Below the pieces are notes generated by a model. That model saw nothing but the letters and a program-made list of their open reading frames with translations, was not told the DNA's origin and searched no databases. Shown here piece after piece: positions 8,358 through 17,886 of a stretch of 64,000 nucleotides of DNA. The DNA is from Mesorhizobium sp. WSM3626. GTDB lineage: Bacteria; Pseudomonadota; Alphaproteobacteria; Rhizobiales; Rhizobiaceae. Both the position numbers and the translations under genes were made by a program. The stretch is taken from assembly GCF_000513935.1 (NCBI RefSeq), contig NZ_AZUY01000007.1:79807-143806 (forward strand), read 5' to 3'. How positions within the stretch are numbered: the stretch's first letter is position 1; each line of letters opens with the position of its first letter.

Positions 8358-10055
8358 TTAGCTGCCCTGCTTCTTCAGTGCGGCACCCAGGATATCGCCC
8401 AGCGAAGCGCCGGAGTCGGTCGAGCCGTACTGGGCGACCGCTTCCTTCTCTTCGGCGATTTCCAGCGCCTTGATCGAGACCTGCAGCTTGCGGGTCTTCT
8501 TGTCGAAGGCGATGACGCGGGCGTCGACCTTCTGGCCGACGGTGAAGCGCTCGGGGCGCTGCTCGTCGCGATCGCGGCTGAGGTCGGAGCGCTTGATGAA
8601 GGTCTCGATGCCGCTGTCGACCAGCCGCACTTCCAGACCGCCATCCTTGACGCCGATGACTTCGCAGGTGACGACCGCGTTCTTGCGCAGTTCTCCGCTC
8701 GTCGCCGCTTCGCCGACCGTGTCCTTGGCCAGCTGCTTGATGCCGAGCGAGATGCGCTCCTTGTCGATGTCGACGTCGAGCACCTGCGCCTTGACCATGT
8801 CGCCGCGATTGTACTCTTCGATGACCTGCTCGCCCGGACGGGTCCAGTCGAGATCGGAGAGGTGCACCATGCCGTCCACGTCGCCCTCGAGGCCGATGAA
8901 CAGGCCGAACTCGGTCTTGTTCTTGACCTCGCCCTCGACCTGGCTGCCGACCGGATGGCTGGAGGCGAAAGCCTGCCACGGATTCTCCAGCGTCTGCTTG
9001 AGACCGAGCGAGATGCGGCGCTTGGCCGGATCGACCTCGAGCACCACCACGTCGACTTCCTGCGTCGTCGACAGGATCTTGCCGGGGTGCACGTTCTTCT
9101 TCGTCCACGACATTTCCGAAACGTGGATGAGACCCTCGATGCCCGGCTCCAGCTCGACGAACGCGCCGTAGTCGGTGATGTTGGTGACGGTGCCCTTGAT
9201 CTTCTTGCCGATCGGGAACTTGGTGCCGATCTCGGACCACGGGTCGCTCTCGAGCTGCTTCATGCCGAGCGAGATACGGTGGGTTTCCTGGTTGATGCGG
9301 ATGATCTGCACCTTGACCGTCTGACCGATGTTGAGGATTTCGGTCGGATGGTTGACGCGGCGCCAGGCCATGTCGGTGACGTGCAGCAGGCCATCGATGC
9401 CGCCGAGGTCGACGAACGCACCGTAGTCGGTGATGTTCTTGACGACACCCTCGACAACCTGGCCTTCTTCGAGGTTCTGCACGATTTCCGAACGCTGTTC
9501 GGCGCGGCTCTCCTCGAGCACGGTACGGCGCGACACCACGATGTTGCCGCGGCGGCGATCCATCTTGAGGATCTCGAAGGGCTGCGGGTTGTGCATCAGC
9601 GGGGAAACGTCGCGGATCGGGCGGATATCGACCTGGCTGCGCGGCAGGAAGGCCACGGCGCCGTCGAGGTCGACGGTGAAGCCGCCCTTGACCTGATTGA
9701 AGATGACGCCTTCGACGCGCTCACCCTTGGTGAACTTCTCTTCGAGACGGACCCAGCTCTCTTCGCGGCGGGCCTTCTCACGCGAAAGCATCGCTTCGCC
9801 AAGCGCGTTCTCGATGCGCTCGACATAAACTTCGACGGTGTCACCGACCTTGAGAGTGGTGTCCTTGCCCTTGACGCCGAATTCCTTCAGCGGCACGCGG
9901 CCTTCGACCTTGAGGCCGACGTCGATGATGGCCATGTCCTTTTCGATCGCGGTGATCGTGCCCTTGACGACCTGGCCTTCGCCGGAATGGCCGGCGGTGA
10001 ATGATTCTTCGAGCAGGCTCGCGAAATCATCGCGAGTGGGATTTGCAGTTGACAT
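8358..10055 (-). CDS. rpsA: 30S ribosomal protein S1
   Basis: A 565-residue protein made of six S1 (OB-fold) repeats; recognisable repeats include GTITAIEKDMAIIDVGLK, GVVKNITDYGAFVDLGGIDGLLHVTDM, GTVTNITDYGAFVELEPGIEGLIHVSEM and GEVKNKTEFGLFIGLEGDVDGMVHLSDL. It binds mRNA on the small ribosomal subunit and helps initiation on weakly Shine-Dalgarno-dependent messages. The ATG at 10055 (MSTANPTRDDF) has AGGAGA in front; a longer open frame upstream is untranslated leader. It lies downstream of cmk in the usual alphaproteobacterial order aroA-cmk-rpsA. Length matches the family. Confidence 0.98.
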   Translation of the reverse strand: MSTANPTRDDFASLLEESFTAGHSGEGQVVKGTITAIEKDMAIIDVGLKVEGRVPLKEFGVKGKDTTLKVGDTVEVYVERIENALGEAMLSREKARREESWVRLEEKFTKGERVEGVIFNQVKGGFTVDLDGAVAFLPRSQVDIRPIRDVSPLMHNPQPFEILKMDRRRGNIVVSRRTVLEESRAEQRSEIVQNLEEGQVVEGVVKNITDYGAFVDLGGIDGLLHVTDMAWRRVNHPTEILNIGQTVKVQIIRINQETHRISLGMKQLESDPWSEIGTKFPIGKKIKGTVTNITDYGAFVELEPGIEGLIHVSEMSWTKKNVHPGKILSTTQEVDVVVLEVDPAKRRISLGLKQTLENPWQAFASSHPVGSQVEGEVKNKTEFGLFIGLEGDVDGMVHLSDLDWTRPGEQVIEEYNRGDMVKAQVLDVDIDKERISLGIKQLAKDTVGEAATSGELRKNAVVTCEVIGVKDGGLEVRLVDSGIETFIKRSDLSRDRDEQRPERFTVGQKVDARVIAFDKKTRKLQVSIKALEIAEEKEAVAQYGSTDSGASLGDILGAALKKQGS

Positions 10056-10260
10056 TGTTTCTCCTGGAGTGCCCCGCATCTCAAGCGGGACGGGCGCCGT
10101 GGGTTTGCGTTGCGTTGGCCTGCCGGCGTTCCGGGCTAAAAGCCCTGGGCCGCTTTTTTGGCGGCAATTCCGGCGCATGAAGAATGCTAGCAGGCTGGTT
10201 CGTCCCCGATATGGGTATTTTCTTCGCCTCCGGCAATCGGAAGCAGCATGAAAACCCGGA

Positions 10261-10911
10261 TCAGGCCTTGTTTCTCTTGGCCAGCACGTCGTCGATGACA
10301 GACATGGCCGCGAGAAACGCGGCTTCTATAGCCATTTCGCTGGTATCAAGCAAGTGCGCGTCGGCGGCCGGCTTCAGTGGCGAGTCGGTTCGGCCCATGT
10401 CGCGCTCGTCGCGGCGTTGGATATCGGCAAGGATTTCGGCGAAATTGGCGGTGCCGCCGATGCTTTCGATTTCGGCCAGCCTGCGTTGTGCCCGCACTTC
10501 GGCGCTGGCCGTCACATAGAGCTTTATGTCGGCGTCGGGGCATACGACGGTGCCGATGTCGCGGCCGTCAAGCACCGCGCCCGGCGGCGTCCTGGCGAAG
10601 TCGCGCTGCTTTTCGACCAGGATGCGGCGCACGGTCGGGAAAACCGCGATCTTCGAAGCCGCTTCGCCAACCGCATGCGCCGACAGCACCGCCCGGTCGA
10701 GTTTTGCCAGGTCGACCTGGCGCGCCGCGGTCTCGGCCGCCGAGACGTTGTCGAGCGGCAAGCCAAGCCGCAGCAGTGCATACGCTACCGCGCGATAGGT
10801 GAGGCCGGTGTCGAGGAGGTTGAGTCGATAATGATCGGCCAGCCGCCGCGCCAGCGTGCCCTTGCCGGCACCGGCGGGTCCGTCGATGGCGATGGTGAAG
10901 AACTGAGTCAT
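10261..10911 (-). CDS. cmk: Cytidylate kinase
   Basis: A 216-residue P-loop kinase that phosphorylates CMP and dCMP with ATP. It shows the P-loop [17 protein letters not shown] near the N-terminus, [16 protein letters not shown], and [22 protein letters not shown] with the RR and DxxR residues of the lid. The ATG at 10911 gives [11 protein letters not shown], matching usual starts; a TTG at 10941 would add ten residues and is less likely. Sits between aroA and rpsA on the same strand, the conserved order. Confidence 0.97.
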   Translation of the reverse strand: MTQFFTIAIDGPAGAGKGTLARRLADHYRLNLLDTGLTYRAVAYALLRLGLPLDNVSAAETAARQVDLAKLDRAVLSAHAVGEAASKIAVFPTVRRILVEKQRDFARTPPGAVLDGRDIGTVVCPDADIKLYVTASAEVRAQRRLAEIESIGGTANFAEILADIQRRDERDMGRTDSPLKPAADAHLLDTSEMAIEAAFLAAMSVIDDVLAKRNKA

Positions 10912-10976
10912 GAACGACAACAAGCCGAGAACCGGCGTCAATGCAATATGCCACCAGCGGTTCGAACGAGTTAGCG

Positions 10977-11314
10977 CTAGTGCCGAGCAGGCTGCGAATT
11001 TGTTCTAAAAACAGAAAATACCAAGCCCAGTATATGCCCGAAAAAATACACGCTGAGGATCGCATAGCCACCCATCACCAACAATATGGCGCTTGAGGCC
11101 AGATAAGCTCGGGCTGGCAATGCAGGCCATATGAGCAGCCAATGGCTCCGCACGAAGAAGCCATGCTTGGTATGGTCAGTCCGATCCATAGGGCTGCGGT
11201 CAAACCAAGGCGCACCCATGAATAGTTTCGATCTTTCACAGCCTTGGCAACGGACATCGCCTTCGCAATCGTCAAAACTGCACCAGCTATTATCCTCGAG
11301 ACTAGGAAACTCAT
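10977..11314 (-). pseudogene. Probable frameshifted small membrane-protein gene
   Basis: An ATG at 11314 follows GGAGAG and opens a frame encoding MSFLVSRIIAGAVLTIAK and a second hydrophobic stretch (LGLTAALWIGLTIP), then loses its hydrophobic character near 11165. From about there a different frame on the same strand encodes HWLLIWPALPARAYLASSAILL and YAILSVYFFGHILGLVFSVF, ending at 10977. Joined by one frameshift the two halves would make a membrane protein of roughly 110 residues. The neighbours cmk and aroA are normally adjacent, so this is an insertion. Sequencing error or chance are alternatives; the frameshift position is approximate. Confidence 0.4.
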
Positions 11315-11400
11315 GGCTCTCTCCAATGTTCACTCGACCTTGAAGGGCCGGCCTTAAAGAACAATTGAGTCGGCAGCCAAATTTGACGACAATTCTGGGT

Positions 11401-12873
<1,473 letters not shown>

Positions 12874-12964
12874 TCAATGCTTGGTTTGTGACGCCGGCTT
12901 TTCGCTTTGACAGCGCTGCAAACTGTGGTTAAGGGGACCACTCTTTTATTGACGAGGCTTGGCC

Positions 12965-13354
12965 GTGGTAAAAACCGAACTTGGCACAAAACGCATCGAC
13001 CCTGAAACGGGCCGGAAATTCTACGACCTGAACAAGGACCCGATCGTCTCGCCCTATACCGGCAAGAGCTATCCACGTTCCTATTTCGATGAAGGCAAGA
13101 TCGCCGCCGTCGAGGAGGAGGAGGAAGTAGCCGAGAAGGAAGTGGACGCCGAGGACGAAGAGGGCGTCGAGGTCGTCTCGCTCGAAGAGGCGGAAGACGA
13201 TGCCAAGAGCGACGATCTTCCCGATCTCGGCGACGACGAGGATGACGTCGACCTCGGCGACGACGAGGATGACACCTTTCTCGCCGACGAAGAGGAAGAA
13301 GAAGACGACGTTTCCGACATGATCGGCGTCGGCGACGACGACGACGAGGTCTGA
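12965..13354 (+). CDS. FYDLN-acid (TIGR02300) family protein
   Basis: A 129-residue protein with a conserved N-terminal head (ELGTKRIDPETGRKFYDLNKDPIVSPYTGKSYP) and an extremely acidic, low-complexity tail rich in Asp and Glu. In relatives the head holds four cysteines of a zinc ribbon; here those positions are DPETG and SPYTG, so the metal site has been lost, as in other Rhizobiales members. The function is unknown. The GTG at 12965 is preferred because GAGG lies seven bases upstream; the TTG at 12959 is too close to that site. Commonly next to tRNA-Ala and aroA in this order. Confidence 0.88.
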   Translation: MVKTELGTKRIDPETGRKFYDLNKDPIVSPYTGKSYPRSYFDEGKIAAVEEEEEVAEKEVDAEDEEGVEVVSLEEAEDDAKSDDLPDLGDDEDDVDLGDDEDDTFLADEEEEEDDVSDMIGVGDDDDEV

Positions 13355-13526
13355 CAAGGTCTCGAACGCGAGCCTTTGCCGGCTTTCACCGCCTGTGAAG
13401 AAAAAGCCGCCGATGAAGGCTTGATATCTGGGAAAGGCGGGGTTAGAAGCCGCCTGCACTAACGGCGCGGTCTTCCAACCCGCGCCGATCTCTCGCCGGA
13501 AACGGCGCCGGCTGACTGCCGGGAGT

Positions 13527-13602
<76 letters not shown>

Positions 13603-13757
13603 AACAGTCTCCGGGGTGTTTAGGACAACCCTTTGATTTCAAGGCATTACTTTGAAATGTACTGATCTGGCGTGACGTCTCCAGCTTCGCGGTGACGTCT
13701 GACTTGGGTTGCGCATCCGGATGCCCATTCAACAAATCAGGGACCGAGCTCGAACAG

Positions 13758-13985
13758 TCACGGAACGTCGGCGTCGAATTCGATGGCAAATCCCGCATCG
13801 ATTGCGCTTCGCGCTATGTGGTCGCCAAGTTCCCAATCCGTGAGCTCGCAAAGCGGAAACATCTTTCTCACGGCGCGGATAACCCCGGATAGCGAAACGC
13901 TGGGGCTGTCGACATTGTCGATCAGGTAGCGGACAATGGCCTGGCGAACGTCCGTGGAAGCAGTCCTCTGCGCCAGCGCGGACAT
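13758..13985 (-). CDS. Small hypothetical protein, paralogue of its upstream neighbour
   Basis: A 75-residue protein of unknown function starting at ATG 13985 (MSALAQRTASTDVRQ). Its second half, VSLSGVIRAVRKMFPLCELTDWELGDHIARSAIDAGFAIEFD, aligns with the C-terminal half of the protein encoded just upstream (IRAIRTLMPACKATDHELEEMLAAACIAHMVPVAFD), so the two are tandem duplicates of a small helical family. Seven bases separate the genes, and a Crp/Fnr regulator precedes both on the same strand. The ribosome binding site is poor (CGGAG directly before ATG), so translation probably depends on the upstream gene. Confidence 0.6.
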   Translation of the reverse strand: MSALAQRTASTDVRQAIVRYLIDNVDSPSVSLSGVIRAVRKMFPLCELTDWELGDHIARSAIDAGFAIEFDADVP

Positions 13986-13992
13986 CTCCGGC

Positions 13993-14238
13993 CTACGAAT
14001 GGAGACGCGGTGCCGAGCCGTCCGGCTCGGCTGCGTCGAAAGCGACGGGCACCATGTGAGCGATGCAGGCCGCCGCCAGCATTTCCTCCAATTCGTGATC
14101 GGTGGCCTTGCATGCCGGCATAAGAGTTCGGATGGCGCGGATTGCTTGTGCAATGGAGAGAAAGCGGGCCTTGCCCCTGGAAAGGACATAGGCTTCGGCC
14201 GCTCCTTCCACCGTGATGGTGTGAAACGTGTTGGTCAT
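13993..14238 (-). CDS. Small hypothetical protein of the same family
   Basis: An 81-residue protein beginning at ATG 14238 with a strong AGGGAGG site. It is predicted to be helical, with the conserved core IRAIRTLMPACKATDHELEEMLAAACIAHMVPVAFDA and no recognisable catalytic motif. It is shared with the neighbour at 13758. Position 85 bases downstream of a Crp/Fnr-type regulator suggests co-transcription with it. It could be a small regulatory or stress-related protein; nothing in the sequence decides. Confidence 0.65.
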   Translation of the reverse strand: MTNTFHTITVEGAAEAYVLSRGKARFLSIAQAIRAIRTLMPACKATDHELEEMLAAACIAHMVPVAFDAAEPDGSAPRLHS

Positions 14239-14322
14239 CAAGAATGCCTCCCTGAAATCCAAGCCAATACGACTTTCGACCAACATGCGGCGGTCTTCAA
14301 GCCTATGTCCGATTCCGGACAT

Positions 14323-15024
14323 TCAGCCGGAGGCGATGCCGAAGTGACGCTGCTCCTCCTCGCCATATGCGCCGTGCGTGAGTTTTATCATTCCGGTGCG
14401 GTCGACAATCGTGATCTCGCCGCGCTTGGCGTGGACCAGCCCTCGGTATTCAAGCATCTGGAGAGCCGTGGTAACGCCGGGGCGTCGGGAACCGAGCATG
14501 GTCGCCAGAAATTCATGCGTCAGATAGATGATATTTCCTTCGGCGCGGTCGTTGACCATCAGCAGCCAGCGGGCCAGCCGTTCCTCGATTTTCGAATGAC
14601 CATTGACCAGCGCCGTTCGCGATGACTGGATAAGGAATTCGTGGGCGTAGCGAAGCAGTGACGGGCGAAGGGTCTGGCTGCCGGCAATCGCAATGCGAAG
14701 CGGTTCAACCGGCAGGGACCAGCCTTTGCTGGCGACCTGGATATAGGTTTCATTGGGAGACCTGTCCTGGCCGAGGACGACCGCAATGCCCGTCATGCCG
14801 TCATAGCCGATCAGGCCGACTTCGCTTTGCCGCCCTCCAGTCATGGCGGCGACCACCGATGCGATACCGGTCTCGGGGAAATAGACGTGCTCGATCGGCT
14901 GATATGCGATCTCCAGCCGGGCTTTGATGGCCAGTTCGACGTGATGCATCGATGGCCGTAAAAGCGCGAAATCCTCGGGCGTGAGGGTATTCAAAACATG
15001 GTTGCGAAAAGTGGATTGAGGCAT
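14323..15024 (-). CDS. Crp/Fnr family transcriptional regulator
   Basis: A 233-residue regulator with an N-terminal cyclic-nucleotide-binding-like beta roll (YQPIEHVYFPETGIASVVAAMTGGRQSEVGLIGYDGMTG) and a C-terminal winged helix (YLTHEFLATMLGSRRPGVTTALQMLEYRGLVHAKRGEITIVD). The beta roll lacks the cAMP phosphate-binding signature of true Crp, and there is no cysteine cluster as in Fnr. This variant is very common and multi-copy in rhizobia; its ligand is unknown. ATG 15024 has a GGGAG site. A longer frame upstream is out of family. It probably leads the small operon that follows. Confidence 0.88.
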   Translation of the reverse strand: MPQSTFRNHVLNTLTPEDFALLRPSMHHVELAIKARLEIAYQPIEHVYFPETGIASVVAAMTGGRQSEVGLIGYDGMTGIAVVLGQDRSPNETYIQVASKGWSLPVEPLRIAIAGSQTLRPSLLRYAHEFLIQSSRTALVNGHSKIEERLARWLLMVNDRAEGNIIYLTHEFLATMLGSRRPGVTTALQMLEYRGLVHAKRGEITIVDRTGMIKLTHGAYGEEEQRHFGIASG

Positions 15025-15203
15025 GGCACTTCTCCCTGACGGGCAAGAGCACGTACCTCTCACTGTCGGCTGCACCCGGATAAATGGCGGCCGATGGTTG
15101 AGTTTACGCTCCATGGGCGGGCTTGGCAAATAATTGCGCCCGCGTCGGGCGAGGCCAGCCCAAGACCATTCCTCCTGCGACGATCGCTTCCGGTCGCGGG
15201 TTT

Positions 15204-15878
15204 TCAGCCGAGAAGGTCGGCGGCGACTTCGAGCGTGTTGCGGAACGACGTCTCGAGGTGGTTTTCCATCGCCTGTGCCGCGCCCTCGGCATCGTGTCGC
15301 TTCAGGGCGTCGAGAATGGCTTCGTGCTGCTCGATCGTCTGTTCGCCATAGCCGGGCTTTGGAATGGCGAGGTAACGGCCGCGGTCCATCTGCGCCTTCG
15401 AGATGTCGACCGCCCGCCAGATCATCGGCAGGCCACAGATTTCGGCAATAGTGCGATGGAAGACATCGTCGAGCTGGATCGCGGTCGCGTATCTGGCGCG
15501 CGATATGGCAAGCCTGTGCGCCGCCATATTGTCCTCCAGCAGTTCGGCGGACTCCGGCGTGAGCTTGACGGCCGCGCGCCTGGCGCTCTCCATCTCCAGG
15601 GCCCGGCGGATGACATAGGCTTCCTCGAGATCGGCGCGGCCGATCGGCGCGACATAGGTGCCGGTCTGCGCCAGGATCTTGACCAGACCTTCGTCACTGA
15701 TGCGCTTGACCGCTTCCCGCACCGGCGTGCGCGAAACGCCGAGCGCCTCCGCGATGGCCACCTCGTTGATCACTTCCCCCGGCTTCATCTGTCCGACGAC
15801 GATCAGGTTGCGGATCTTCTGGTAGATCTGATCGCGGAGCGGCAGCGCCCGATTGAGGGTCGAAGGGTCCAGGTCCAT
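15204..15878 (-). CDS. GntR family regulator with FCD domain
   Basis: A 224-residue regulator: winged helix at residues 13-80 (LRDQIYQKIRNLIVVGQMKPGEVINEVAIAEALGVSRTPVREAVKRISDEGLV) and a FadR-C (FCD) helical domain with metal-ligand type residues (D in LDDVFH, H in EQHEAIL and NHLETS). Such proteins usually repress sugar-acid or amino-acid catabolic genes. The remnant of a monooxygenase gene lies divergently next to it, so it may have lost its target. No palindromic operator was singled out. Confidence 0.9.
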   Translation of the reverse strand: MDLDPSTLNRALPLRDQIYQKIRNLIVVGQMKPGEVINEVAIAEALGVSRTPVREAVKRISDEGLVKILAQTGTYVAPIGRADLEEAYVIRRALEMESARRAAVKLTPESAELLEDNMAAHRLAISRARYATAIQLDDVFHRTIAEICGLPMIWRAVDISKAQMDRGRYLAIPKPGYGEQTIEQHEAILDALKRHDAEGAAQAMENHLETSFRNTLEVAADLLG

Positions 15879-15959
15879 GGCAAATCCATAGCTTCGGTCA
15901 CCGGAAATGGTCGGATTATATTAGAATGTAAATCGGAATGCAGCCAATGAGAGGTGGTC

Positions 15960-16249
15960 TCTGTCGACAAGCGCGCTCGATCTTTTCGGGCGGCATCGAG
16001 AATTCGTGCGCCTGCGGGCGCAATCGAGGACGACCGCAATACCGTTGCCCAGCTATGCCTTGGAGCGATGGATGTCTCGGTCTACGCGAACTGGCCGGCA
16101 CGGGCTCGACGCTGGCCGAGCACAATCTCGATCGCCATTGGCGCAGCGCCCGCACGCACACGCTGCACGATCCGGTGCGCTGGAAATATTCGATCCTCGG
16201 CAAATATTTCCTCAACGGTGAAAATCCGCCGCTGCACGCCTGGAGCTGA
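15960..16249 (+). pseudogene. Remnant of a DszC/SfnB-like flavin-dependent monooxygenase gene
   Basis: The frame at 16088-16249 encodes GSTLAEHNLDRHWRSARTHT followed by LHDPVRWKYSILGKYFLNG and a stop, which is the unmistakable C-terminus of acyl-CoA-dehydrogenase-like monooxygenases of the DszC/SfnB group. Just upstream, the matching helix (VAQLCLGAMDVSVY) is in another frame, so a frameshift lies near 16085, and the first three quarters of the roughly 400-codon gene are absent. This is a decayed gene; nothing functional is expected. The left boundary is approximate. Confidence 0.75.
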
Positions 16250-16391
16250 TTTATCACCGGCGGCCGGGACGAGCGGCACCGTCGAGCTAAGTGGCTTCGC
16301 CCCTGTCGGTTATCCCGGGTGAAAGCTTACCCGCAATTTACGACCATCGGTTACATCAGTTCCTGTCTGATTCGCCCGGGACAGGAACATC

Positions 16392-16877
16392 ATGAGCAAA
16401 GCCCTCACATCCTTCGCACTGGTCGCGGTGCTGACCGCCTTGCTTGTGGCGCTGGGCCTGGCGGTGGCAAGGCACGGTTATCCCTATGGAGCGATCGGTG
16501 TGAGACGGCTAGACGGCATCGCCGATGCCGGCACGTTCATTCCACTTGCAGCGGTCTATTTCTTCAGCGCCCTGCTGATGATGATCCTGCCGATCAGGGC
16601 AGCCAGCATTGTCCTGACCAACGCCGCGGACGCGATCCTCTGGACCGTCGTCGTGCTGTTCGCGGCCATCCTTGGCTGCCTCGTCGCCAGGTGGGCGTTC
16701 GGTCAGCGGGATGTCTTGTGGGCGGTGTTGAACTGGCGCTTCCTTTTTGCGGCTGCGATCATCGGCTGCCATTTCGTCATGAACGAGTTGCGCCGCAATG
16801 TGCTGCTGCGCAGCCTGTTCTTCGTGGTCTTTGCCGCCGCGACGCTGGCCTGCCTGTTCTGGTCGTTTACGCTTTGA
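16392..16877 (+). CDS. Hypothetical four-helix membrane protein
   Basis: A 161-residue integral membrane protein with about four to five hydrophobic segments (residues 7-28, 48-68, 78-103, 112-130, 140-159) and no recognisable enzyme motif. It starts at ATG 16392 after GGACAGGA. Not recognised as a named family. It stands alone between the monooxygenase remnant and a divergent-facing TetR gene. Confidence 0.7.
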   Translation: MSKALTSFALVAVLTALLVALGLAVARHGYPYGAIGVRRLDGIADAGTFIPLAAVYFFSALLMMILPIRAASIVLTNAADAILWTVVVLFAAILGCLVARWAFGQRDVLWAVLNWRFLFAAAIIGCHFVMNELRRNVLLRSLFFVVFAAATLACLFWSFTL

Positions 16878-16950
16878 GCATGATCAGCGCTGGCTAATTT
16901 TCGGCGGCGATGTTGCCGACATGGATGCGCAGCTTGCTTCCAGGGGATGG

Positions 16951-17610
16951 CTACCGGGTGCGGGGGACGGTCTTCTCGACGTAGCGCGAGAAATCCTCGA
17001 TATCCTGGGGCGAGGGCTCCCGGCCGGTGAAGCTGCGCAGATAGGCGGCAACATGCGGCAGGCGGCTGCTCATCGGCTCGTTGAGTTCCAGCGAATAGTA
17101 GCCGATCTGCATGAAATAGAGCACGCGAGCGCGCACGAACGCGTCTTCCTCCTCATAGCCATGACGCATGAACATGTCGCGTATGGCATTGACGCGTCCT
17201 TCGTCGGCCTCATCGAGCGCACGCCGGATGGTCGGGGAGCGGCGCGCCCAGGCCCGGATCGCGAAATCCAGCCGGGGGTCGAACAGCTTTTCGTCTACCC
17301 AGCATTCGAAAATGCTCATCACCCCGCGAATGACAGTCGCGGAAGGGCGTTGGGCGCGCTCGACGATGAATCGGGTATTGGTCTGTCGCCAGTGGTCCAG
17401 CAAATGGTCGAGCAGGTCCTGGCGGCTCTTGAAATACCAATAGAAGCTCGAGCGCGAGACGTCGAGCTGCTGGCCTAGCGTCAGCACACGGACGCGTTCG
17501 ACGCCATCCGAGATCAGGGTTTCAAGCGCGAGCTTCAGCCAGTCGTCCCGAGTGGCCTTGATGTTGCCGGTGGCGCCGGCACGCTGGATCGTCGTCTCGG
17601 GTGCTGCCAT
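16951..17610 (-). CDS. TetR/AcrR family transcriptional regulator
   Basis: A regulator of about 219 residues with an N-terminal helix-turn-helix (DDWLKLALETLISDGVERVRVLTLGQQLDVSRSSFYWYFKSRQDLLDHLL) and a helical ligand domain containing RAWARRSPTIRRALDEADEGRV. ATG 17610 is used; a GTG at 17628 would add six residues, and neither has a convincing ribosome binding site. It is divergent from the aldehyde dehydrogenase gene 277 bases away and may control it. The ligand is unknown. Confidence 0.87.
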   Translation of the reverse strand: MAAPETTIQRAGATGNIKATRDDWLKLALETLISDGVERVRVLTLGQQLDVSRSSFYWYFKSRQDLLDHLLDHWRQTNTRFIVERAQRPSATVIRGVMSIFECWVDEKLFDPRLDFAIRAWARRSPTIRRALDEADEGRVNAIRDMFMRHGYEEEDAFVRARVLYFMQIGYYSLELNEPMSSRLPHVAAYLRSFTGREPSPQDIEDFSRYVEKTVPRTR

Positions 17611-17886
17611 CAGCACGACGCTTGACACGCCGCATCAGGCAAATCAAGGTCGTGGACATATCTGTACAGGGCAATTCAACCTTGACCCGGAGCGCTATCC
17701 ACCGAGGTTAGCCGGATTGGTTGTCGACGCGGCACTTGTCGCCGCTGCACCGAAGGCATGAGCGCGGGCCCGGGACTTTTGTCGCGGCTTTCGAGCCCAG
17801 TGCGTGCTTTCCCGCAGCGCAATTGTCTGGCAAATACCACTTCAGACAGATGCGGCCGCGCGGCCAGCAAGCAGGAAGGCAAGGAC

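Noticed and set aside
8862-10004. 380-codon plus-strand frame opposite rpsA
   Set aside because: Antisense shadow of a GC-rich conserved gene; the composition (His/Asp/Leu/Val rich, no motifs) is typical of such shadows.
13603-13757. Possible integration site of a mobile element downstream of tRNA-Ala
   Set aside because: No repeat of the tRNA 3' end, no integrase gene and no transposase were seen in the following accessory genes.
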